Positions 24,798 through 34,481 are shown, numbered from the stretch's first letter. The stretch: 64,000 nt of DNA from Oscillospiraceae bacterium HV4-5-C5C (GCA_012034405.1 JAAVLZ010000009.1:1-64000); one strand, 5' to 3'. A program made the numbers and translations. Notes: a model not told the origin generated them from the sequence alone.

Positions 24798-26150
24798 ATG
24801 AGCCAGCAGTCCAGTAAGCTTCGCACCCGTCCCACCCGACCGTTTAATTACGCAGTCGGCATGTTTGGGACCTCCATCCCCATCAACATGTTCAAGACCT
24901 ACGCCTTCATCTTTTATGTAGACAAACTATCTGCCATCAGCTCCCAGTCCTTTGCCCTGATCCTGAGCATATATACGGTTATTGACATCATTGACAACCC
25001 CATTTACGGTTACCTGTCCGACCGCACCCGTTCCCCCTGGGGCCGGCGCCGGCCCTGGCTGGTCCTGGGCGCTCCCTTGCTGGCGCTCAGCCTGATTCTC
25101 TTTTTCAGTGTACCCGCCACCCTGGCGCCAGGCTCCGTCTTTTCCTATGCCTTACTGATGTATATCCTCACCGGTACCCTGGACAGCCTGATCAATACCA
25201 ATTACGGCGCGCTCTTCCCGGAGCTGTTCAAGACGGAAGCCGAGCGGGCCCGGACCAACGCGCTGCGCCAGGTCTTCCAGCTGCTGGCCATGATTCTCAG
25301 CATGGCGCTCACCCCCCTGATCGCGGGAAAAATCGGCTATCAGACCACGGCCATTATTTACGGCATTCTGGCGGTAGCCGTCATATTGTTCATGACCTTC
25401 ACCTGCCCGGAAACCGCGGAAGCGCAGGCCCGACCCAAGCCGCAGCTCTGGCGCACCATCCGGGATATCGTGCGCAACCCCAAGTTCTGGCTCTACGGTC
25501 TCACCAACGCCGCTTTTTTTGCGGCCTTCGCCGTCCTGCAGCAGTCGGTCAGCTTCTACGCCAAATATGTTCTGAACAATGAGGATTCTGCCTCCACCAT
25601 TCTGCTGCTGGTCGTAATCCTGGTGGCCATTGCTTCTATCCCCCTGCTGTGGGTGCGGCTGATCCGGCGCACTCATTTGATGAAAGCCTGGCGGCTGGCG
25701 CTGGCTACTGTCGCGCTGGCCATTATTCTGCTTTCATTGTCCCGTTCTCTGGTCATCAGCGCGCTGATTATGCTGCTGCTGGGCACAGGCTACGGCGGTG
25801 TAACTGTCACCATGGATCTGGTGGCCGCAAGGATTCTGGACGAAGACCGAGCCCGGCACGGCATACAGCGGGAAGGCATGTTTTCCAGTCTGCTGGGCGT
25901 GCTGAACAAGTCCAGTACTTTGATCACCGCTCTGGCCTTTTTGCTGGTCTCACAGCTGTTCGGCTATGTCAGCGGCGACCAGCCCGGCCCGCAGCCGGTC
26001 ACCGCGGCGCGCTTTCTGATCAGCTACTTTCCTTTCGCCATCATGCTGATCTGTGTGGTGCTCTCTTACTTTGTGCATTTTGATGAGGAAAATCCCGCGC
26101 CGCAAGCGCCGACCGCGGCCGCCGGATCTGACCATCCTGAGGAGGCTTAA
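24798..26150 (+). CDS. GPH-family sugar:cation symporter (MFS)
   Basis: Twelve-helix membrane transporter of 450 residues from the glycoside-pentoside-hexuronide:cation symporter family. Family features: early FGTSIPINMFKTYAFIFYVD, the loop-2 motif DIIDNPIYGYLSDRTRSPWG followed by RRRPW, and TNYGALFPELF. ATG 24798 is chosen because AGGAGGT lies 10 bases ahead; the ATG at 24789 touches that site. The substrate is probably a glycoside or related conjugate. Two bases separate its stop from the esterase gene start, so the pair is one transcript, and the PHP gene follows. Confidence 0.9.
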   Translation: MSQQSSKLRTRPTRPFNYAVGMFGTSIPINMFKTYAFIFYVDKLSAISSQSFALILSIYTVIDIIDNPIYGYLSDRTRSPWGRRRPWLVLGAPLLALSLILFFSVPATLAPGSVFSYALLMYILTGTLDSLINTNYGALFPELFKTEAERARTNALRQVFQLLAMILSMALTPLIAGKIGYQTTAIIYGILAVAVILFMTFTCPETAEAQARPKPQLWRTIRDIVRNPKFWLYGLTNAAFFAAFAVLQQSVSFYAKYVLNNEDSASTILLLVVILVAIASIPLLWVRLIRRTHLMKAWRLALATVALAIILLSLSRSLVISALIMLLLGTGYGGVTVTMDLVAARILDEDRARHGIQREGMFSSLLGVLNKSSTLITALAFLLVSQLFGYVSGDQPGPQPVTAARFLISYFPFAIMLICVVLSYFVHFDEENPAPQAPTAAAGSDHPEEA

Positions 26151-26152
26151 GT

Positions 26153-26929
26153 ATGGCTGTTATTTCAATTGATTTTTATTCCCGTGAGCTCAAAATGAGC
26201 ACGCTGTTGTCAGTGATCGCGCCGGACGCCGTCCGCATGGAGGGGAAGTCTCTGTCTCAGCGCCCGTGCCTGTATCTGCTGCACGGTCTGTCAGATGACG
26301 CTACCGCGCCGCTGCGCCTGTCCAGAGTTGAGCTCTACGCCCAGGAGACCGGCGTGGTGATTGTAACGCCCAGTGTCGGCCGCAGCATGTATTGTGACCA
26401 GGTACTGGGGCAAAACTACTTCCGCTTTGTCGCGGAGGAAGTGCCGGAATATCTGCGACTTCTGATGGGTCTGGATCCGGCGCCGCAGCAAAGCTATGTG
26501 GCCGGCATTTCAATGGGCGGACTGGGCGCGGCCCGGCTGGCCCTGAACTATCCGGAGCGCTTCCGCGGCGCGGCGCTGCTGTCCGGCCTGCTGGATCTGA
26601 GCCTGCTCCTGCCGCGCGCCGCCGGTCCCGAGCATGAGGAATTTCCTTTTCTTTATGATGCCGTGATCGCGGACCCACAGCAGTCGCCGCTCAATCCGGT
26701 TAATCTGCTGCGGCAGCAAAAGCCGATCCCTCAGCTGGAGTTGGCGGTTTACTGCGGCCGGCAGGATGATCTCTTTCCTATGAGCCAGTCTTTTGTGGCG
26801 GCAGCAGACACGGCCGGATGGTCGGTCGGTGCGCATTTTACGGAGGGGCGGCATGAATGGCGGCTTTGGGACGGGTATCTGGATGAGCTGGTCCGGCGCA
26901 TTGCTGCCGGTCAGAGTCTGAACGCATAA
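26153..26929 (+). CDS. Alpha/beta-hydrolase esterase (EstA/esterase D type)
   Basis: Cytoplasmic esterase of 258 residues. Oxyanion-hole region LYLLHGLSDDATAP, nucleophile elbow GISMGG (Ser about 122), and late catalytic His in EGRHEWRLWDGYL, with Asp in CGRQDDLF. This resembles the tributyrin esterase/acetyl-xylan-deacetylating group of Bacillota. GAGGAGG precedes the ATG, two bases after the symporter stop. It likely removes acyl groups from the compound imported by the symporter. No signal peptide. Confidence 0.88.
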   Translation: MAVISIDFYSRELKMSTLLSVIAPDAVRMEGKSLSQRPCLYLLHGLSDDATAPLRLSRVELYAQETGVVIVTPSVGRSMYCDQVLGQNYFRFVAEEVPEYLRLLMGLDPAPQQSYVAGISMGGLGAARLALNYPERFRGAALLSGLLDLSLLLPRAAGPEHEEFPFLYDAVIADPQQSPLNPVNLLRQQKPIPQLELAVYCGRQDDLFPMSQSFVAAADTAGWSVGAHFTEGRHEWRLWDGYLDELVRRIAAGQSLNA

Positions 26930-27019
26930 CCCTGAAGATCCTGCCCGGTAAACAGTCATGCCTGGGAGGCACTGGAAACAGCCCGGGCAAGTCAGCAAAG
27001 AAAGTGAGTCTGAATCAGC

Positions 27020-28354
27020 ATGCTACCCTATCAGGAAATCAGCCGGCAACAGCTTTGCCACCGGGTGCCGCACAGCCGGCAAGGGCAGTACTACACCGTA
27101 GAATTTGCCGTCCCGGCAGATTGTGACCGGCTGGAGATCAGCTATGGCTATGAAACATATAATCCTGACGCCGGCCGCGGACCGGAGACCTCCAATGTGG
27201 TGGATCTGGGGCTGGAGGACCAGAACGGCCGCTTTTTAGGCTGGTCGGGCGGCGCGCGCCAGCAAATCTGGGTGGGACCGGACAGCGCCACTCCAGGTTA
27301 CCTTAAGTGCGCCCTCACCCCCGGAGTCTGGCGGATCCTGCTGGGCGCTTACCGCATCCCGGCAGCCGGACTGGAGGTCCATTACGACCTGCGTTTTTTA
27401 AGGCTGCCAGAGCGCTTTTGGATGGCAGGCGACCTGCACATGCACTCCACCGCCTCGGACGGCCAGCACAGTCGTGAGACGCTCATTCAAAAAGCGCAGG
27501 CGCTGGGTTTAGACTACATTGCCATCTCAGACCACAACAATTACAGTGAAAATCTGCAGCTGCCGAAGCCCTCTGACCTCACCCTGATCCCGGCAGTGGA
27601 ATGGACCCACTACCGCGGGCACATGAATCTGTTTGGCGTGCCGGAGCCCTTTGCCAGCTTTGTCGCTAACAGCGATGCCGAACGCCTGGCGCTGCTGCAG
27701 GAAGCCCGGCGGCGCGGGGCCCTGATTTCAGTTAATCACCCCCGCGACCGCTATTGCCCCTACCTATGGGATGACCGGCAGACGTTTGATCTGGTGGAAG
27801 TGTGGAACGGCCCTATGCGGCCGTCCAATCTGGCTGCCATTGAGTGGTGGCGCGGCCTGCTGGCCGAAGGCCGCCAGGTACCGCTGGCAGGCGGCAGTGA
27901 CTACCACCGCGACCGGCAGCCGGTCCGGCTGGGCCAGCCGGTCACCTGGATACAAACCACATCGCCTCAGCCGGAGGATTTACTGGCCGCCTTACGGCAA
28001 GGACATGCTTATATCAGCTGCTCCCTGCAGGGGCCGCGGCTGTCTCTGGTCTGCGGTCAGGCCGGGATGGGTGACCTGGTACGGCGCCGGTCCGGGCAGG
28101 TTTTGCAGGTCTGCGCGGAAGCCTGGCAGCTTAAGCGCGGGCAGCAGCTGCAGCTGGTCACCGACCGCGGCCTGATTGCAGCGCCGCACCTGGAACGGCC
28201 GCTTAACAGCCAGGGAAAGCCCGCCGCAGACCGGGCACATATAAAAGTCACGGCAGACACAGCCTGGCGCTATATTTACGCCCAGGTCACCTGCCGGCTG
28301 GCCGGACAGCTATATGTCCGGGCCATCAGCAACCCCCTTTACTTTGCGGATTAA
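27020..28354 (+). CDS. PHP-domain metallohydrolase (CehA/McbA-like)
   Basis: Protein of 444 residues. The N-terminal 135 residues form a beta-rich accessory domain; the PHP domain starts at DLHMHSTASDGQHS (about residue 139) with metal ligands in DLHMHS, AISDHNNY and AVEWTHYRGHMNLFG, then VNHPRD and GGSDYHRD. CehA/McbA-like proteins include carbamate and phosphoester hydrolases, so the exact reaction is open. Ribosome site is weak (GAAAGTGAG). It lies 90 bases after the esterase and probably shares its transcript, completing an uptake-and-hydrolysis set. Confidence 0.87.
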   Translation: MLPYQEISRQQLCHRVPHSRQGQYYTVEFAVPADCDRLEISYGYETYNPDAGRGPETSNVVDLGLEDQNGRFLGWSGGARQQIWVGPDSATPGYLKCALTPGVWRILLGAYRIPAAGLEVHYDLRFLRLPERFWMAGDLHMHSTASDGQHSRETLIQKAQALGLDYIAISDHNNYSENLQLPKPSDLTLIPAVEWTHYRGHMNLFGVPEPFASFVANSDAERLALLQEARRRGALISVNHPRDRYCPYLWDDRQTFDLVEVWNGPMRPSNLAAIEWWRGLLAEGRQVPLAGGSDYHRDRQPVRLGQPVTWIQTTSPQPEDLLAALRQGHAYISCSLQGPRLSLVCGQAGMGDLVRRRSGQVLQVCAEAWQLKRGQQLQLVTDRGLIAAPHLERPLNSQGKPAADRAHIKVTADTAWRYIYAQVTCRLAGQLYVRAISNPLYFAD

Positions 28355-28461
28355 CCAGCCCGGTCAAAGCCAGCTGCTGCCGCCACCAGCCCGGCCGGCC
28401 TGACACCGCAGACTGAAACAGCTGCTCGGGGCGCCGGTCATCAGACTGTCGGCCAGCAGAC

Positions 28462-30882
28462 TCAGACCTTAAAGAGCCGGAACAAGCCGTATTTAAGCAG
28501 ATCAATCGGGAGAACCGCCAGCGCAGTCAGACCCAGAACCGTGAGGGCAGCCGCCGGGCCGATGCCCGGTACAAAGATGCCCCAGGCGCCCAACAGAGTA
28601 AAGGCTGCGATGGTCAGAAGATTGACCACCAGCAGCAGCGTGCCGGGCCGGGAAGACCAGATGTGCCGGCGTTCGCGCACCATCAGCATCCTGAACTGCG
28701 TGTTGAAAACCAGGGCCAGCAGCACCACGGTCTGCTGTTGCGCAAAGCTCAAAGTAAACCACCGCGGCAAGAGGGCAAGGATAATCAAATCCTCCAGCGC
28801 AAAAAGCAACCCTAAGCCGCCAGCAGCTAAAGTCAGCTGTTTCAGCCGCCAGTGATTGGGCGCGGCCGTAGACTGCACCCGGTCGCTGGCAATGGTCATG
28901 GTAGCAAAATCATTCGCAAAAACCAGCAGGGACATCCCCAGCAAGGATACCAGGCTCTGCTGCAGCCAAAAAAATCCCACCGTAAATAAGATGACGACTT
29001 CAACCACTTTAGTGATCTTATTGATGACCCAGGTTAACATCCGCTGATAAGTCTGCCGGCTGACCTTAATGGCGGTCAGTATCTCGCCCAAACCCGGTTG
29101 AGTCAGGATCATGCTGGCGGAAGCCTTGGCCACATCGGTCGCCGCCGCCACTGCCGTACCCAGTTCTGCCTGTTTTAATGCCGGGGCATCATTAACCCCG
29201 TCTCCGGTCATGCCGACCTGATGGCCTTTTTCCTGCAGACGGCGTACAATCTGGTACTTGTCCTCCGGGAACACTTCCGCAAAACCGTCCTGCTGTTCAA
29301 TTTGCTGCTGTTGTATCTCAGCGGGCCGGGAACGGAAATCTGCCGCGGCGGCAATCCGCTTGCCAATACCGACCTGTCCGGCGATTTCTCTGGCAATCGG
29401 AGCGCTGTCGCCGGTGATCATGAGGGGGCGGATGCCCAGATCCCGCAGCTGCCGGATCATTTCCGCGGAGTCCGGCCGCGGAGGATCGGCCAGGGCCAGC
29501 AACCCCAGCAAACGGCTGCTGCCGTTCACCGTCTGCCCCACTGCGATGCTGCGGTAACCGCGGGCAGAAAAATCTGCAGCCTGTTGCTGCAAGGCCTGAC
29601 GGTCTGACTCCGGCTGCTGCTCACAAAGGGTCAGCAGGGTGGGCAAAGCGCCTTTCATGACCCTGAAAGTCTGACCGTCACGGCTGACCTCCGCCTCAGT
29701 GCGGCGGCGTTCCGGGCTAAAGGGACTAAACTGCGTACGTAGCGAGTCGTCCACCTCAACCCCCTCGGCCCGGACATACGCCCGCACGGCGGTGTCAATC
29801 AGATCCGCGCCGGTATCCTGGGAAGCCCAGGCCGCCGCCTGCAGCAGTCTAGTCTGGCTGACGCCGGCCACCGGTTGAGCGGCGGTTACCGTCAACTGAT
29901 TCTGGGTAATGGTACCGGTCTTGTCAAAGCAAAACACATCAATGGAAGCCGCGTCCTCTATGCAGTCCAGCCGGGTCACCAGCACGCCGTCGCCAGATAG
30001 CTCCAAAGCGCCTGCCGCCTGGACAATGGTCATGACCGCGGGCAGAGCTACCGGAATAGCGCCGATTAAAAAGATTACAATAAAGGAAAGCAGAAAAAGG
30101 ATATCCTTGCCCAGGTAAAGGCCATAAGCGGTGGTGACTGCCGCGGCAGCTATGCCCAGATACATCATATAGCGCACAATCGTCAGCATCAGCTTTGCCT
30201 GACCGGACTGCGGCCGCGCCTCCTTCATCAGCTGAACCGTCTTGCCGAAATAAGTGTTCGTACCGGTATTAATGACAAGGGCGGTGGCTTCACCCCGTTT
30301 TACGATACTGCCCGAATACAAAATCGCTCCGGTCCCGGTCTGCCGGGGCAGCGATTCCCCGGTCAGGGCGGCCTGATCTACGGAAAGCTCACCCGTAAGC
30401 TGATATAGGTCGGCCGGGATCCATTCGCCAAGCTTCAGGGTCAGGAGATCACCTGGCACCAGCTCTTCTGCCGGGCAGCTGACCCATCGGCCGTCGCGCC
30501 GCACCCGGGTCTCAAGCTTCATCTGCTGCTTGAGCAGGTCTACCGCTTTATGAGCATGCTGGGACTGGACAAAACCGATCACTGCATTGATGGTCAGCAA
30601 CAGGAAGATGATCACACTCTCGGTATAGTGCCCCAGTATCAGGGTCAGCACAATAGCCAGTTCCAGCAGCCAGGGCATGGGGCCCCAGTAGCGCTTGATA
30701 AAATTAAACCAGGGCCGGCGCGGCGCTTCAGGAATAGCATTGCGACCCAGATCAGTCTGCCGCTGCCGGACTTCTGCCGCGCTGAGTCCCTCCGCGGTGG
30801 CGGCGACCCGCTGCAGCGCCTGCTCCGGCGGCAGCTGCTGATATTGATCTGTCGGGATGAGGTGGGTCAAGGTATCAGGCAT
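28462..30882 (-). CDS. Type III P-type ATPase, plasma-membrane H+-ATPase-like
   Basis: Cation pump of 806 residues. Seen: short N-terminal cation ATPase domain, helices from about residue 70, actuator motif LTGES (173-177), phosphorylation site DKTGTITQN with Asp320, hinge MTGDGVNDAPAL, and the M4 motif IPVALPAV. The short N-domain and absence of heavy-metal CPx or calcium-type PEGL motifs place it with P3A proton pumps of plants, fungi and archaea. It would export protons at ATP cost. A perfect -10 TATAAT lies upstream on the minus strand (30929-30934). No neighbour is clearly linked to it. Confidence 0.9.
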   Translation of the reverse strand: MPDTLTHLIPTDQYQQLPPEQALQRVAATAEGLSAAEVRQRQTDLGRNAIPEAPRRPWFNFIKRYWGPMPWLLELAIVLTLILGHYTESVIIFLLLTINAVIGFVQSQHAHKAVDLLKQQMKLETRVRRDGRWVSCPAEELVPGDLLTLKLGEWIPADLYQLTGELSVDQAALTGESLPRQTGTGAILYSGSIVKRGEATALVINTGTNTYFGKTVQLMKEARPQSGQAKLMLTIVRYMMYLGIAAAAVTTAYGLYLGKDILFLLSFIVIFLIGAIPVALPAVMTIVQAAGALELSGDGVLVTRLDCIEDAASIDVFCFDKTGTITQNQLTVTAAQPVAGVSQTRLLQAAAWASQDTGADLIDTAVRAYVRAEGVEVDDSLRTQFSPFSPERRRTEAEVSRDGQTFRVMKGALPTLLTLCEQQPESDRQALQQQAADFSARGYRSIAVGQTVNGSSRLLGLLALADPPRPDSAEMIRQLRDLGIRPLMITGDSAPIAREIAGQVGIGKRIAAAADFRSRPAEIQQQQIEQQDGFAEVFPEDKYQIVRRLQEKGHQVGMTGDGVNDAPALKQAELGTAVAAATDVAKASASMILTQPGLGEILTAIKVSRQTYQRMLTWVINKITKVVEVVILFTVGFFWLQQSLVSLLGMSLLVFANDFATMTIASDRVQSTAAPNHWRLKQLTLAAGGLGLLFALEDLIILALLPRWFTLSFAQQQTVVLLALVFNTQFRMLMVRERRHIWSSRPGTLLLVVNLLTIAAFTLLGAWGIFVPGIGPAAALTVLGLTALAVLPIDLLKYGLFRLFKV

Positions 30883-30928
30883 ATAGGTCAGGTCCTTTCA
30901 AGGATAATGAATCGCTAATGGCTAATTC

Positions 30929-30934
30929 ATTATA
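30929..30934 (-). promoter_or_regulatory. Candidate -10 box for the P-type ATPase gene
   Basis: TATAAT on the minus strand about 45 bases before the ATG at 30882. The corresponding -35 region is poor, so the promoter may need an activator. A TGAAT / ATTCA dyad lies just downstream (30908-30929). Confidence 0.4.
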
Positions 30935-31009
30935 GGCCGGCCTGATCCATATTAATAATACGCAATTCAAATGGAATACATAACTTATTGCTTATAGTTG
31001 GTGCTATTT

Positions 31010-31678
31010 TCAGGCTTGCAGCTGCCCCTCAGTCAAAGTGAGGCGCCGGTATCCCGACAGGGGCAGGCTGTCAGCCTGGTGAGTAGCTATAATCAGGCAG
31101 CGTTCTGGCGTGAGATACTGCTCCAGCAGAGACAAGACGTCACGTCTGAGGGCAGGGTCCAGGGCACTGAAAGGTTCATCGGCCAAAATCACGGCAGGCT
31201 GATGCACCAGAACCCGGGCTATGGCCACGCGCTGGCGCTGGCCGCCTGACAGATCCCGGGGCCGCTGTCTGAGGTACGCGCCCAACTCCAGCCGATCCAG
31301 CTGCGCCTGGACCAGCCGCCGCTGATCCCGCAGGGAATAACCGGCATAAATCAGCGGAATCCGGACATTTTCAAACACGGACTCATTTTCAAGCAAGGCA
31401 TAGTCCTGAAAGATGCAGCCAAAAATGCGGTTCCGGCAGGCTGCGCGCTGCCGGCCCGACAGCTCCCGGGCGTCCTGACCATCCAGACTGTACAGGCCGC
31501 TGTAGTCAGTATCAATCAATCCCATAATGTTCAGCAAGGTGGTTTTGCCTGAACCGGATGGTCCGCTGATCAGGATCCGTTCACCGCTGCGGATGCTCAG
31601 GCTAACCTTATCCAGGGCTGATTTTTCAAAGTGCCGCCGGCGGTAAATCCGGCTGACCTGCCTCAGTGTCAGTTTCAT
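31010..31678 (-). CDS. ABC transporter ATPase (MacB/LolD type, bacteriocin-export group-like)
   Basis: ATPase of 222 residues with Walker A GPSGSGKTT, Q-loop FQDYALLENESVFENV, signature LSGGQRQRVAIARVL, Walker B VILADEPFSALD and H-loop ATHQAD. The size and the LLENESVFENV segment fit the ATPases that work with FtsX-like permeases, such as the lactococcin-972 export group. It is the last gene of a leftward four-gene set beginning with a small secreted protein; its ATG lies two bases after the preceding permease stop. It should energise the two half-permeases. Confidence 0.88.
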   Translation of the reverse strand: MKLTLRQVSRIYRRRHFEKSALDKVSLSIRSGERILISGPSGSGKTTLLNIMGLIDTDYSGLYSLDGQDARELSGRQRAACRNRIFGCIFQDYALLENESVFENVRIPLIYAGYSLRDQRRLVQAQLDRLELGAYLRQRPRDLSGGQRQRVAIARVLVHQPAVILADEPFSALDPALRRDVLSLLEQYLTPERCLIIATHQADSLPLSGYRRLTLTEGQLQA

Positions 31679-31680
31679 AC

Positions 31681-32736
31681 TCAGCCTTCAGCTCTGATAC
31701 GGTTTATAAAGCTTTTCTGACGCAAAGCGACAAAGACCATCAGTTCTGCCAGCAGTACAAAGCCCAGTAATACCAGGCTGGTTACCAGTGGCAAGCGGGG
31801 ATAGGACCATAGCCGCAGCAGGCTCAGCAAAAGCAAGGTCAGCAGACAAACGGTCAGTGGGACCGGTAGGAAACGCAGGTTCAGGGCCAGCCGGTCGCCG
31901 CCGTGCAAATAGTGCAAGGTCAGGGTACGGAGCATATCCGCCAGACGAGCGCGGGTCAGCACCACCAGGGTCAGAGCAAGCAGCAGACTGCTGAGCAGGA
32001 TGAAAGGCGCCAGATAATACACTAAAAACAAAGTTTCATCATTAGCTAATGGACTTATATCAAACAGGGTCTGGCTGCCCAGGCCGGTAAAAGCCTGCAC
32101 CCGCGCCTGGTCTTGGCTGAGGATGCGGGTATTGGTTAAAAACTGTGCCAGCAGATCATAGGGCTGTTTATCCAGCAGGACCGCCAGCTGCTGGGGCGCC
32201 AAAAAGATGTAGACCTCCGCTTGATCGTCAGTCTGGCTCAGGCCATTTAAAGTACTCAGATCCAGCCCCGCCGGCAACGACGTAAAAGTAAAGGTCAGGT
32301 CGCGCAGCCGCAGGTTTTTCGCGGTGGTTGAGTAAGCGCTGTTGTAGTAAGCCTGCCCGGCCAGCCCCTCTGCCGGTTTTATCCCGGCCAGAGATGCGTC
32401 CCCGGCCACCAGATAGATAGTGGCGTCCTGCCGGATGGCGCTGAACGTACTATTGCCATCCTGATTATCCAGCACAGCATAGGAGAAAGCATGGTCCGCC
32501 AAAATATCATCCAGCTGGTTCAGCAAATCCGTCGTGACCCCGGTATCAAAGGAAACCGGGGTCAGGCTGAAGCGGGTCACCTTCAGGCCGCCTCCCAGAA
32601 TAACTTCCTGTTGCCAGGAACCCAGGCCTGCCGCCAACAGGTAACATAAAGTTGCCAGACAATAAGTCAGGGTCAGCAGCCATAATTTCATCCTGGACAG
32701 ATCTTTCAGACCGAGCTTTAAATTAGTCAGGAACAC
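31681..32736 (-). CDS. FtsX-like ABC half-permease B
   Basis: Membrane protein of 351 residues with one N-terminal helix (about 17-37), an extracytoplasmic domain of about 190 residues, and three C-terminal helices (about 232-258, 280-305, 312-335), the MacB/FtsX topology. GTG start at 32736 follows AGGGGG. Together with the adjacent half-permease of similar size it totals about 700 residues, close to the single eight-helix membrane protein normally found in lactococcin-972-type loci. It probably forms a heterodimer with that neighbour and the ATPase. Confidence 0.78.
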   Translation of the reverse strand: MFLTNLKLGLKDLSRMKLWLLTLTYCLATLCYLLAAGLGSWQQEVILGGGLKVTRFSLTPVSFDTGVTTDLLNQLDDILADHAFSYAVLDNQDGNSTFSAIRQDATIYLVAGDASLAGIKPAEGLAGQAYYNSAYSTTAKNLRLRDLTFTFTSLPAGLDLSTLNGLSQTDDQAEVYIFLAPQQLAVLLDKQPYDLLAQFLTNTRILSQDQARVQAFTGLGSQTLFDISPLANDETLFLVYYLAPFILLSSLLLALTLVVLTRARLADMLRTLTLHYLHGGDRLALNLRFLPVPLTVCLLTLLLLSLLRLWSYPRLPLVTSLVLLGFVLLAELMVFVALRQKSFINRIRAEG

Positions 32737-32755
32737 CTCTATAACCCCCTCTCAC

Positions 32756-33799
32756 TTATACTTTAGCCCCCTGATGTTTCATCCGCTTCCAGACCAGCAT
32801 AAAGGACAGCAGCAGCCACAAAAAGATCGCCAGCTGCTGCAGACAGCAGACCAGCAAGAAGTCCGCCAGACCAAAGACCGGCCAGAGGTCCTGCTGTCTC
32901 AGCAGTCCGTAAAAAGCCAGAGCAGGCAGAAAAGCCAGCAGTTGCCCGATCAGGTACGGCCAGACCAGCGTCCGGAAACTGCTGAAGCACCGTCCGCCAT
33001 TTTGTTTATGAAGATAAAGCAGCTTTTGGTTAGACTGCCACAGTACCAGCATCATCAGGATAAAAAGCAGATTAAAGGCCAGGGCCAGGGTCAGCAGGCT
33101 GGCGCTGCGGGCCTGCCGGAAGGTCTGACCCAGCGCCGTAAACCAGGTGCCAAGATCAGCTGTGGCTGCCGGCTGGCGCCGGTAGCCGTTCGCTTCCAGT
33201 GTTTGGCTAAGCGCGTTCAGCTGTGCCGGGTCATCCGCATCCAGCCAAAGTCTGCTGCCCAGGTTGGAGAGCGCGGTCAGATTGTCAATCTCATCCACCC
33301 TGCTGTCATACAACAGAGCTGAAGGACCTATTTGCAGCAGTTCAATCCGGCCTTTGACATAAGGATTTTTGTCAGCGTAAATATAGATTGAACTGCCATC
33401 ATCCGCCGTATGTCTGACTTTGATATAGGCATCCGTATGCTCACGGTAGTCATCCATGGAAAAGTAGCGGTAATTGCCGTAAAGGCCAATGGCCGCCGCC
33501 ACACCGCCATAGTACATCCGCGGATCATACAGCCCCATGACGCCCTCTGTTTCATCCAGGCTGATGACTGTCACATCTGTATCCTGCTGCAGATCCAGTA
33601 ACTGGTCTGCGCTCAGACGTTCTGCCGGCGACTGATCGGTCTTATACTCAAGGTAATGATAGGATAAGCCAAAAGGGGTGTCTGTTGCTTTCAGCATGCT
33701 GCCGACCGTGTATTGACTGGCCAGCGCGGTGATAATCAGCAGGCAGGTGCTGCTGATCAGACACAGGATCAGCTGATTGCGAAAACGCATTGACTGCAT
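32756..33799 (-). CDS. FtsX-like ABC half-permease A
   Basis: Membrane protein of 347 residues: N-terminal helix (about 8-28), extracytoplasmic domain to about 235, then three helices (about 237-262, 283-300, 308-335). It ends with a basic tail. GAGGGAG precedes the ATG. It lies 16 bases after the small secreted protein gene and 19 bases before half-permease B. Sequence similarity to B is weak but the layout is the same, suggesting an ancient duplication or a split of a fused gene. Role: extraction or export of the secreted protein, or immunity to it. Confidence 0.78.
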   Translation of the reverse strand: MQSMRFRNQLILCLISSTCLLIITALASQYTVGSMLKATDTPFGLSYHYLEYKTDQSPAERLSADQLLDLQQDTDVTVISLDETEGVMGLYDPRMYYGGVAAAIGLYGNYRYFSMDDYREHTDAYIKVRHTADDGSSIYIYADKNPYVKGRIELLQIGPSALLYDSRVDEIDNLTALSNLGSRLWLDADDPAQLNALSQTLEANGYRRQPAATADLGTWFTALGQTFRQARSASLLTLALAFNLLFILMMLVLWQSNQKLLYLHKQNGGRCFSSFRTLVWPYLIGQLLAFLPALAFYGLLRQQDLWPVFGLADFLLVCCLQQLAIFLWLLLSFMLVWKRMKHQGAKV

Positions 33800-33815
33800 A
33801 TATCTCCCTCACCGC

Positions 33816-34241
33816 CTATTGATTTGCCAGCGGCAAACTCTGGGTATTATGCAGCGCTGCAGCCGGCTTAATATAACCATAGACCTGTGTCTTGTCAGAG
33901 CTCAGATTCCATTTGTCTTTTACTTCAATAGACTTGGATTTAGTATTTGTATCTATATCACTGCTGGGCGATATGGTTGCAACAGTTCTGTCTCCTTGTA
34001 CATCATAAGTTATTCGACTTTCAGCAGGATATACATAAGTGCTTCCATCAAGTTTCCTGTCTGCGCCCCGAACTGAAACCGTACCGGTATAAGTATCAGC
34101 AAAGTAATTATCTGAATGGCAGCTTTGAACATAGGTACTATTAGACCATGAATCCAGCGTAATAGTTTTAGCAAAAATATAACCGCTTATGCTAAAAGAC
34201 ATAATCAAGGCTATTGCTAAACCAGCATAAAACTTTTTCAT
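33816..34241 (-). CDS. Small secreted protein, probable cargo or target of the adjacent ABC exporter
   Basis: Protein of 141 residues with a clear signal peptide (MKKFYAGLAIALIMSFSISG, cleavage probably after IFA, residue 24). The mature part is rich in Ser/Thr/Asp and includes one Cys (VQSCHSDNYF). It lacks the Trp/His pattern of canonical lactococcin 972, so I do not call it a bacteriocin outright. It is first in the operon with two FtsX-like half-permeases and an ATPase, the layout of lactococcin-972-type loci. Base composition is clearly lower in GC than the transporter genes that follow. Confidence 0.72.
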   Translation of the reverse strand: MKKFYAGLAIALIMSFSISGYIFAKTITLDSWSNSTYVQSCHSDNYFADTYTGTVSVRGADRKLDGSTYVYPAESRITYDVQGDRTVATISPSSDIDTNTKSKSIEVKDKWNLSSDKTQVYGYIKPAAALHNTQSLPLANQ

Positions 34242-34481
34242 ACTTACCCCCTGAAATCAGGTTATACAGCTTTCAAGCAGCAACAACTTATCCGGCCAGC
34301 CTTTCCATAAAGCCTACAGTCCCGCAACCCTGAACAAGCTCAAACTAAGAGCTCTAATATCAATTAAGCAAGCCATAGAAGACAGATGCAGCCGCGTTTT
34401 GCTTATATAACCGTTTACATTTGATCCATTCAAACGTCTATTTTAGGAATCTTTAACTAAAGTTTTGGTTGCTTGTATATA

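Noticed and set aside
33816-34241. Canonical lactococcin 972 precursor
   Set aside because: Signal peptide and neighbours fit, but the mature part lacks the expected Trp/His/Gly pattern, so it is annotated only as a secreted protein of unknown family.
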